NCBI GenBank assembly: GCA_027021095.1
Contig: JALUUZ010000475.1
Span: 1-7,567 of the forward strand
Origin: Gammaproteobacteria bacterium
Lineage (GTDB): Bacteria > Pseudomonadota > Gammaproteobacteria > SZUA-21
DNA length: 7,567 bases
Reading direction: 5' to 3'
In this document: piece by piece, positions 1-5,325 of the stretch
Position numbering within the stretch: position 1 is the first letter of the stretch
How the letters are laid out: the number at the start of each line of letters is the position of its first letter
The notes under the pieces: model-generated
Databases searched by the model: none
Seen by the model: the letters and a program-made list of their open reading frames with translations, nothing else
What the model was told of the DNA's origin: nothing
Program-made: the position numbers and the translations under genes

Positions 1-594
1 GACACGATCGTGCATGTCGTCGAAAAGGTCGCCAGCGAGGTGTTTATCCCGTTGACCGTCGGCGGCGGGATCCGCAAGGTCGAAGATGTCCGCCGTATGC
101 TGAATGCGGGCGCCGACAAAGTCGCGATCAATACCGCCGCTGTGTTCAATCCCGAGGTGGTGCAGCAGGCGGCAGACAAAGTCGGCTCGCAATGTATCGT
201 CGTTGCAATCGATGCCAAGCTGGTCGCCGATACCATGGATCAGCCACGCTGGGAGATTTTTACCCACGGCGGCCGCAAACCGACCGGGATCGATGCGATC
301 GAGTGGGCGCGGAAGATGGACCAATACGGTGCCGGGGAGATACTGCTGACCAGCATGGATCGTGACGGCACCAAGAAAGGATTCGACCTGGCATTGACGC
401 GGGCGATTTGTGACGCTGTCCGGGTCCCGGTGATCGCGTCCGGCGGGGTCGGGGAGCTGCAGCACCTGGTCGATGGCGTGATCGACGGTAAGGCGGATGC
501 GGTGCTGGCGGCGAGTATTTTTCATTTTGGCGAATACAGTATCGGTGAGGCGAAGCGGTTTATGGCCGATGCCGGCGTCGAGGTCAGGCTGTGA
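1..594 (+). CDS. hisF: Imidazole glycerol phosphate synthase cyclase subunit HisF (5' partial)
   Basis: This is the cyclase half of IGP synthase. With HisH it turns PRFAR and ammonia into imidazole glycerol phosphate and AICAR, in the cytoplasm, in histidine biosynthesis. The reading frame is open from base 1 (DTIVHVVEKV) and ends at TGA 592-594, so about 197 residues are visible. The family is usually near 257 residues, so roughly 60 N-terminal residues lie outside the window, including the first catalytic Asp of the barrel. Visible hallmarks are the phosphate-binding TVGGGIRK strand-loop, the LLTSMDRDGTKKGFD segment holding the second catalytic Asp, and the second phosphate loop IASGGVGE. 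These make it HisF rather than its paralogue HisA. Its stop overlaps the hisI start by four bases (GTGA), which implies translational coupling. Confidence 0.97.
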   Translation, partial: DTIVHVVEKVASEVFIPLTVGGGIRKVEDVRRMLNAGADKVAINTAAVFNPEVVQQAADKVGSQCIVVAIDAKLVADTMDQPRWEIFTHGGRKPTGIDAIEWARKMDQYGAGEILLTSMDRDGTKKGFDLALTRAICDAVRVPVIASGGVGELQHLVDGVIDGKADAVLAASIFHFGEYSIGEAKRFMADAGVEVRL

Positions 595-992
595 ACACAG
601 AGCGGCAGCCTGCCTGGTTGGACGAGATTCGATGGAACGAAGAGGGCCTGGTGCCGGCGGTGGCGCAAGAGCAGTCGACCGGCAAAGTGTTGATGCTGGC
701 ATGGATGAACCGTGAATCCTTGTTGCTCAGCGTGCAGGAGGGCCGCGCCATCTACTGGTCACGTTCACGGCAGAAGTTGTGGCGTAAAGGCGAGGAGTCA
801 GGTAATGTGCAGCTGCTTAAAGAACTGCGGCTGGACTGCGACCAGGATGTGCTCTTGTTGATTGTTGAACAAATCGGGGGTATCGCCTGTCATACCGGGA
901 GGCACCACTGTTTTTTCAGGCAATTACAGGACAATTCGTGGGTGAATGTCGAGCCGGTGTTAAAAGACCCGAAGAGCCTCTATGGAAAATAA
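591..992 (+). CDS. hisI: Phosphoribosyl-AMP cyclohydrolase HisI
   Basis: This zinc- and magnesium-dependent enzyme opens the adenine ring of phosphoribosyl-AMP, the third step of histidine biosynthesis. The product is 133 residues, normal for a stand-alone HisI. The conserved blocks are VLMLAWMN (33-40), YWSRSRQKLWRKGE (55-68), the metal motif D82-C83-D84-x-D86, and GGIACHTGRHHC with C100 and C107. C83, C100 and C107 match the family's zinc cysteines. The GTG start at 591 is chosen because GAGG (580-583) lies seven bases upstream, the GTGA overlap with hisF is typical of coupled his genes, and the N-terminus PAWLDEIRWNEEGL aligns with the family start. In enterobacteria this domain is fused to HisE. 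Here the TAA at 990-992 separates the two. Confidence 0.97.
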   Translation: MNTERQPAWLDEIRWNEEGLVPAVAQEQSTGKVLMLAWMNRESLLLSVQEGRAIYWSRSRQKLWRKGEESGNVQLLKELRLDCDQDVLLLIVEQIGGIACHTGRHHCFFRQLQDNSWVNVEPVLKDPKSLYGK

Positions 993-994
993 GC

Positions 995-1315
995 ATGGCT
1001 GAAGAAGTACTGCAACGTTTGCACCAAGTGCTGCTGGCACGTAAACAGGCTGATCCGAAGTCGTCCTATGTTGCCGGGCTGTACGCTAAAGGCATTGATT
1101 CCATTCTAAAAAAAGTCGGTGAGGAAGCGACCGAGGTGGTGCTGGCCGGGAAGGACATGGACCGCGAGCAAATTATCTACGAAACGGCAGATTTATGGTT
1201 CCATACTCTGGTATTATTAGCACATCAGAATATCGATCCAGCCACCATTCTGAATGAACTGGACAGACGTTTTGGTGTTTCCGGTATTGACGAAAAGAAC
1301 AGCAGGAAGAAGTAG
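995..1315 (+). CDS. hisE: Phosphoribosyl-ATP pyrophosphatase HisE
   Basis: HisE hydrolyses phosphoribosyl-ATP to phosphoribosyl-AMP and pyrophosphate, the second step of the histidine pathway, just before HisI acts. The product is 106 residues, the usual size. It belongs to the all-alpha MazG-like pyrophosphatases: the metal-binding EExxE appears in KKVGEEATEVVLA and the partner ExxD in YETADLWFH. The ATG at 995 is preferred over the in-frame GTG at 938. It lies two bases after the hisI stop, has a weak GGAA at 984-987, and gives the expected N-terminus (MAEEVLQRLHQVL). The 19 extra residues of the longer form would read through the end of hisI in another frame. The C-terminus is lysine-rich (EKNSRKK). 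It is probably the last his gene of the operon. Confidence 0.95.
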   Translation: MAEEVLQRLHQVLLARKQADPKSSYVAGLYAKGIDSILKKVGEEATEVVLAGKDMDREQIIYETADLWFHTLVLLAHQNIDPATILNELDRRFGVSGIDEKNSRKK

Positions 1316-1403
1316 CCTGCTGTCGTTGCCGGGACCCGTGTCGGGCAGGATCCGATCGATCGAAGTTTATTGGTTTGTAACGAAGAGTTAGTGGAGAAGC
1401 GGC

Positions 1404-1655
1404 ATGGCGCCTGGTATCTGGCAGTTGTTAATCGTTTTACTGATCGTATTGTTGTTGTTTGGCACCAAGAAGTTGCGCAATCTTGGCAAGGACCTCGGTG
1501 AAACCATCAAGGGGTTCAAGGACGCGACCAAAGGTGAAGGCAAGCCGGAGGAAGGCAGCCAGCAGGCCAATGCGCCGAAAACCGATGACAAGGTGATTGA
1601 AGGCGAAGTGACCGCCAAGGAGAAGGAAAGCGACAAGGAAAAGAACAAGGTCTGA
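1404..1655 (+). CDS. tatA: Sec-independent protein translocase subunit TatA
   Basis: TatA is the small membrane protein that assembles at the TatBC receptor to let folded twin-arginine substrates cross the inner membrane. The 83-residue product has the standard layout: a short N-terminal transmembrane helix (about 5-20, IWQLLIVLLIVLLLFG), the FG hinge, then an amphipathic helix (TKKLRNLGKDLGETIKGFKDATKG) lying on the cytoplasmic face. A charged, disordered Lys/Glu-rich tail follows. The polar residue inside the membrane helix is Gln (Q7), as in TatA, whereas TatB has Glu. The start is supported by GGAGAAG at 1393-1399, four bases ahead of the ATG. The gene follows hisE after 88 nt and precedes tatB by 41 nt. 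Confidence 0.95.
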   Translation: MAPGIWQLLIVLLIVLLLFGTKKLRNLGKDLGETIKGFKDATKGEGKPEEGSQQANAPKTDDKVIEGEVTAKEKESDKEKNKV

Positions 1656-1696
1656 CACAGTGCGCTGCCTCAGCCGATAACACGAAGTGAATAGAC

Positions 1697-2155
1697 ATGT
1701 TCGATATAGGGTTCTGGGAATTGTTTGTCGTACTGATCATCGCCTTGCTGGTGATCGGTCCCGAACGGCTGCCTGCACTGGCGCGCAAAACCGGGCTGTG
1801 GGTGCGCAAGATCCGGGGTTTCGTGTCCTCGGTCAAGGAGGACATCGACCGGGAGTTTGCGACCGAAGAACTCAAGCGAATCGTCAAGGAACAGGCGGAG
1901 TCGAGTGGTATTCACGAGATTATCGAGGAGACGCGTACGACGCTGAAGGAAACAGAGAACCAGTTTATTCTCGATGAGTTGGCTGATGCCAACAAAACCG
2001 AAAAACCCGACAAACCCGCCACACCCGAAGGCAAGCCCGGGCAAACCAGCAGTGAGCGGCCCGCCAAGGAGCAAATCACCGATCAAGCGGTTGTGCCTGG
2101 TCCAGACACTGTGACAGAAACCCCAGCAGATCATGTCAAGTCAAAACAATCCTGA
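1697..2155 (+). CDS. tatB: Sec-independent protein translocase subunit TatB
   Basis: TatB forms the substrate receptor together with TatC at the inner membrane. The 152-residue product starts MFDIGFWEL, the family signature, with the conserved membrane-embedded Glu at position 8. A single transmembrane helix (about 5-21) is followed by the GPERLP hinge. A long amphipathic helical stretch follows (roughly 28-95), and then a Pro/Lys/Glu-rich, probably disordered tail. TatB is longer than TatA and has E8 instead of a Gln, which separates the two paralogues. Upstream there is only a weak AAGTGA-like site. The last 23 bases overlap the start of tatC in another frame, which suggests coupled translation. 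Confidence 0.95.
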   Translation: MFDIGFWELFVVLIIALLVIGPERLPALARKTGLWVRKIRGFVSSVKEDIDREFATEELKRIVKEQAESSGIHEIIEETRTTLKETENQFILDELADANKTEKPDKPATPEGKPGQTSSERPAKEQITDQAVVPGPDTVTETPADHVKSKQS

Positions 2156-3266
2156 TCTCGATTCGGAAACCGGCAGCGAAGGTAGCCTGGCTGACCAGTC
2201 TTTCGTCAGCCACCTGGTGGAACTACGCGACCGCTTGTTGCGTGTCGTGCTGGTGATGCTGGTGCTGTTTATCATCGCAATGTTTTTCTATGATGCGATC
2301 TATACCTTTTTCTCGACCGTTATCAAGGAGATCACCGGGGCCAAGCTGACCGTCATCGATCCCTTGTCGCCGGTGATGCTGATGATCAAGATTTCGTTTA
2401 CCGCGTCTTTTTTTGTCAGCATGCCTTATATCCTGTACCAGCTCTGGAGTTTCGTCGCGCCGGGCCTGTATCAGCATGAGCGCAGGCTGGTAGTCCCCTT
2501 GCTGGTCAGCAGCGTGGTGTTGTTCTATTTCGGCGTTGCGTTTGCGCGCTTCGTTGCGCTGCCGCTGATGTTCAAATTCATCGCCGGCCTGGTCCCGGCC
2601 GATGCGGCGATGGCGCCGGATATCATGTTGTACTTCGATCGTGTAATCAAACTGCTGTTTGCATTTGGCATTGCATTCGAAGTCCCGGTGGCGACGATCA
2701 TCATCGTCTGGGCAGGGCTGACCACCCCGGAAAAACTGCAGGAAAAGCGTCCCTATATCATCGTCGGTGTGTTTGTCGTCGCGATGTTTCTGACGCCGCC
2801 GGATGCCTGGTCGCAGGTGCTGCTGGCCGTACCGATGTGGCTGTTGTTCGAGCTTGGTGTAGTGCTGTCGCGGATGTATTCCGGCAACAAGGAGCAACAG
2901 GAAGACGAGGAAAACACGATCACGCCTTTCCGTGAGCCCGACGACGAGCCACCGGCAGGCGGGCCTGCGAGCACAGGCATCGTGGCCGGTGCCGGCAAGG
3001 TGTCCGGCAGTGCCGGTGCGGAGGATACCGGGCAGGGCGAGGACGATAGCGCGGCGGAGACGCAGTATCCGCAGGACTACCGGCCGCTGACCGAGGAGGA
3101 GCTGGACGCCGAACTCGACCGTTTCGACGAAGAGATGGAGGCGCTGGACAAGCTCGAGGACGAACAGGAAGGCGGCGGCACGGCGGATGATAAACCGGAA
3201 TCCGGTGACGCGGAGGAGAAAACAGATGGATCGAACAAGCAGGCGGATGATCCGGACAGGCGGTAG
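2133..3266 (+). CDS. tatC: Sec-independent protein translocase subunit TatC with long acidic C-terminal tail
   Basis: TatC is the six-helix membrane protein that recognises the twin-arginine motif of exported substrates. Residues 23-251 align by eye along the E. coli protein: SFVSHLVELRDRLL (with E30), YILYQLWSFVAPGLYQHERRLVVPLL (with E116), FGIAFEVPVA (with E183), KRPYIIVGVFVV and FLTPPD. The three glutamates correspond to the functionally important E15, E103 and E170 of E. coli. The usual length is about 250 residues, but this protein has 377. Residues 252-377 form an extra tail with 41 acidic and 11 basic residues. It includes a Gly/Ala/Pro-rich linker (275-300) and an acidic helix-like stretch (320-346). 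By family topology the tail is cytoplasmic. The start lies inside tatB with no clear ribosome-binding site. The 3' end contains the start of the next gene. Confidence 0.96.
   Translation: MSSQNNPDLDSETGSEGSLADQSFVSHLVELRDRLLRVVLVMLVLFIIAMFFYDAIYTFFSTVIKEITGAKLTVIDPLSPVMLMIKISFTASFFVSMPYILYQLWSFVAPGLYQHERRLVVPLLVSSVVLFYFGVAFARFVALPLMFKFIAGLVPADAAMAPDIMLYFDRVIKLLFAFGIAFEVPVATIIIVWAGLTTPEKLQEKRPYIIVGVFVVAMFLTPPDAWSQVLLAVPMWLLFELGVVLSRMYSGNKEQQEDEENTITPFREPDDEPPAGGPASTGIVAGAGKVSGSAGAEDTGQGEDDSAAETQYPQDYRPLTEEELDAELDRFDEEMEALDKLEDEQEGGGTADDKPESGDAEEKTDGSNKQADDPDRR
3212..3218 (+). promoter_or_regulatory. Shine-Dalgarno site that fixes the start of the DUF255 gene
   Basis: GGAGGAG lies inside the tatC coding sequence, seven bases before the ATG at 3226. 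It is one of the best ribosome-binding matches on the plus strand. It favours 3226 over the in-frame ATGs at 3187, which has no comparable site, and 3247, where the purine-rich stretch abuts the codon. Choosing 3226 also keeps the paired arginines in the signal peptide. Confidence 0.75.
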
Positions 3267-5097
3267 GCTCTGTTTGCTGCTGGTATTGCTGGCCGCCGGT
3301 GGTTTCGCTGCCGCCGCATTGAAGAACCAGTTGAAAAATCACCCGTCCCCTTACCTGGCATTGCACGGGAACGATCCCGTCGCGTGGCAGGACTGGGGGC
3401 CGCATGTGTTTGCACTGGCGCGCAGACAGAACAAGTTGATCTATGTCTCGATCGGGTATTTTTCCTGTCACTGGTGTCATGTCATGCAGCGTGAATCCTA
3501 TCAGAACAAACAGATCGCCCGTTACTTGAACGAGCACTATATTCCGGTCAAGGTCGATCGCGAGCTGCACCCGGCGCTGGACACCCGCTTGCTCGAGTTT
3601 ATCCAGGCCACCAACGGTTATTCAGGCTGGCCGGCCAATGTCTTCGTGACACCGGAAGGCCACCCGCTGGCCGGTTTCGTCTATGTCAAGCCAAAGCAGT
3701 TTCTGGCCAAGCTCAAGGACCTGAATGCCAAGTGGACCGCCAACAGCGGGCACTGGAAGGCATTTGCCCGGCGGATCACCAAGGCGCTGAATGCAACACA
3801 GAAAAAATCAGCCCCGGCTGCCGTCAAGGTCAAGGCGGCGGAGCTGTTGCAGGGGTTGACGCAGGCAGCCTTGAAGGCAGGGGACGACCTGCGTGGCGGG
3901 TTTGGGCAGAAAGCCAAGTTTCCGAATGTGCCGCAACTGCTTGCGCTGATGGACGCACAGGTGCTGAAGCCGCAGAAAAAGCTCAAGAGTTTTCTGCTCT
4001 TGACACTCGACCAGATGGCATCGCAAGGCCTGCGGGACCATCTGCGCGGGGGGTTTTTCCGTTATACCGTCGATACCCAGTGGCAGACGCCGCATTTCGA
4101 AAAAATGCTGTACGACAATGCCCAGCTCGTGGAACTCTACCTGCTCGCCGCAAAGCGTTTCCAGCGGCCGGACTACGAACAGGTTGCGCGCAGCACACTG
4201 GATTTTATGCTGCGCGAACTGCGTGATCCTTCCGGTGCAATGATCGCGAGCCTGTCGGCGATCGACAGCAATAACGTCGAAGGCGGGTATTACCTGTGGC
4301 ATGATACACAGCTCAAGCAGTTGTTGAACAAGCAGGAGTACCGGGTCGTCCGCCTGGCCTGGGGTATGGAACATGCACCAGTACTGAGTCATGGCCACCT
4401 GCCGGTCAAGGCGATGTCTGTCGAGGCCGTGGCGGCAAAGCTTGGCCTGCCGGCGCGGCAGGTACGCAAGGCCATTGCCAGTGCGAGGCGCAAGCTGCTC
4501 GAGGCACAGCGCAAGCGCCGGCTGCCAAAGGACGACAAGCTTTTGGCTGGCTGGAACGGCATGGCGTTGCGTGCATTAAGCCTGGGCGCGGCGCTGCCGG
4601 GCGGACAAAAATACCGGCAGGCGGCGCGCCGGATCCGTGACTACCTGGTCGATACGTTGTGGGATGGAAAGCGTTTGCTGCGAGCCAAGTCGGCACGTGG
4701 CCGGTTCGGCTATGCGTCACTGGAAGACTATGCGCACGTGGCCTACGGGCTTTATACCTGGGCCAGTTATCATCAGCGTAAAGACCTGCAGGTCGCCCAG
4801 GCGATAGCCCGCCAGGGTTGGCAGCGCTTTTACGGGCCGCAGGGCTGGCGCCTGGCGGAGAAAATGTTGATCGGGCTGGGGGGTGCCGAGGAGATCATCA
4901 GCGACGCGGCGATTGCCTCGCCATCGGCGATTCTGATCCGCACCACGCTGGCGCTGGGGCGTAAGCTGAGACAGCCCGGCCTGGACCGTAAAGCCAGGCA
5001 GGCGCTCTATGTCGCGCAGCAGACCCTGCGCAAGGAGCCTTACTGGTTCGCAACCCACATTCGTACGCTTTATGCGTTCGAACACGATGCGTTCTAG
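3226..5097 (+). CDS. Exported SPATA20/YyaL-family (DUF255) thioredoxin-like protein
   Basis: The 623-residue product resembles bacterial YyaL and animal SPATA20, whose biochemical role is unsettled. Residues 1-30 look like a signal peptide: a basic region with SRRMIR (5-10), a hydrophobic core LCLLLVLLAAGGF and an Ala-rich cleavage region (28-31). A thioredoxin-like domain follows (about 33-160). It has the family N-terminal block (HPSPYLALHGNDPVAWQDWG) and the CxxC site C81-H-W-C84. The rest is an alpha-helical region with family landmarks KAKFPN (229-234), HFEKMLYDN (290-298), DSNNVEGGYY (347-356), LLAGWNGMAL (439-448) and LEDYAH (499-504). The usual GGTYFP after the thioredoxin fold is replaced by AGFVYVKP. 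The gene overlaps tatC by 41 nt, so it is probably cotranscribed with the tat genes. The family call is secure; the export route (Tat or Sec) is inferred. Confidence 0.9.
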   Translation: MDRTSRRMIRTGGRLCLLLVLLAAGGFAAAALKNQLKNHPSPYLALHGNDPVAWQDWGPHVFALARRQNKLIYVSIGYFSCHWCHVMQRESYQNKQIARYLNEHYIPVKVDRELHPALDTRLLEFIQATNGYSGWPANVFVTPEGHPLAGFVYVKPKQFLAKLKDLNAKWTANSGHWKAFARRITKALNATQKKSAPAAVKVKAAELLQGLTQAALKAGDDLRGGFGQKAKFPNVPQLLALMDAQVLKPQKKLKSFLLLTLDQMASQGLRDHLRGGFFRYTVDTQWQTPHFEKMLYDNAQLVELYLLAAKRFQRPDYEQVARSTLDFMLRELRDPSGAMIASLSAIDSNNVEGGYYLWHDTQLKQLLNKQEYRVVRLAWGMEHAPVLSHGHLPVKAMSVEAVAAKLGLPARQVRKAIASARRKLLEAQRKRRLPKDDKLLAGWNGMALRALSLGAALPGGQKYRQAARRIRDYLVDTLWDGKRLLRAKSARGRFGYASLEDYAHVAYGLYTWASYHQRKDLQVAQAIARQGWQRFYGPQGWRLAEKMLIGLGGAEEIISDAAIASPSAILIRTTLALGRKLRQPGLDRKARQALYVAQQTLRKEPYWFATHIRTLYAFEHDAF

Positions 5098-5122
5098 CCC
5101 GCATTTCTCACCGCCTTTTTGC

Positions 5123-5143
5123 GGTGCGCACAACGCACCCTAC
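5123..5143 (-). repeat. REP-like palindrome, copy 1
   Basis: Read on the minus strand, this is GTAG followed by a hairpin: GGTGCGT, loop TGT, GCGCACC. The stem has six Watson-Crick pairs and a T-G wobble next to the loop. A conserved GTAG tetranucleotide 5' of a short GC-rich hairpin is the layout of REP elements mobilised by RAYT (TnpA-REP) transposases. It differs from copy 2 at one of 21 positions. It begins inside another small inverted repeat (CACCGC/GCGGTG, 5109-5126). Confidence 0.65.
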
Positions 5144-5153
5144 TTTGGAGCAT

Positions 5154-5197
5154 GACATTTTTTCACCGTAAATTCTTTGGTGTGCTGCGCACACCGT
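5154..5197. repeat. 44-bp direct repeat with terminal hairpin, copy A
   Basis: This runs from GACATTTTTT to CACACCGT and matches 39 of 44 positions in copy B at 5276-5319. Its right part is a perfect hairpin (5179-5195): stem GGTGTGC/GCACACC with loop TGC. The hairpin sits in the spacer between the two facing REP-like elements. No ORF with coding character covers it. Confidence 0.75.
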
Positions 5198-5206
5198 CAA
5201 GACGAG

Positions 5207-5227
5207 GTAGGGTGCGTTGTACGCACC
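5207..5227 (+). repeat. REP-like palindrome, copy 2
   Basis: This is GTAG (5207-5210) followed by a perfect 7-bp hairpin: GGTGCGT, loop TGT, ACGCACC. It is inverted relative to copy 1, so the two GTAG ends face each other across 63 bp. That pairing resembles a BIME (two REPs in opposite orientation). Position between two convergent genes is the usual home of such elements. Confidence 0.7.
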
Positions 5228-5275
5228 AACACCAAGGCAAATCGAATGGTGCCACGTGGTGATTCTTCCACAGAC

Positions 5276-5319
5276 GACATTTTCTTGCCGTAAATCCTTT
5301 GGTGTGCTGTGCACACCGT
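5276..5319. repeat. 44-bp direct repeat with terminal hairpin, copy B
   Basis: This is the second copy of the 44-bp unit, 122 bp after copy A. All five differences are transitions. None falls in the 14 stem bases of the hairpin (5301-5317, GGTGTGC/GCACACC); one changes the loop from TGC to TGT. It ends six bases from the stop codon of the minus-strand gene at 5326-7170, so the hairpin would form at the 3' end of that transcript. Confidence 0.75.
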
Positions 5320-5325
5320 GTCCTC

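Noticed and set aside
1316..1349. Stem-loop (CCTGC with GCAGG) after hisE as a terminator separating his and tat transcripts
   Set aside because: Several weak alternative folds are possible and no T-run follows. I also found no convincing -35/-10 pair before tatA, so I cannot say whether tatA has its own promoter.
2223..2897. 224-codon minus-strand frame inside tatC
   Set aside because: The product is rich in His, Gln, Arg and Asp, typical of the antisense of a membrane protein gene. tatC is certain here.
5109..5126. CACCGC/GCGGTG hairpin as an intrinsic terminator for the DUF255 gene
   Set aside because: The stem is only six pairs and the T-run is in the loop, not after the stem. It shares bases with REP-like copy 1.
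5123..5319. Repeat cluster as a CRISPR array
   Set aside because: There are only two direct copies, they are 122 bp apart, and the inverted elements lie between them. There is no regular spacer and no cas gene in the window.
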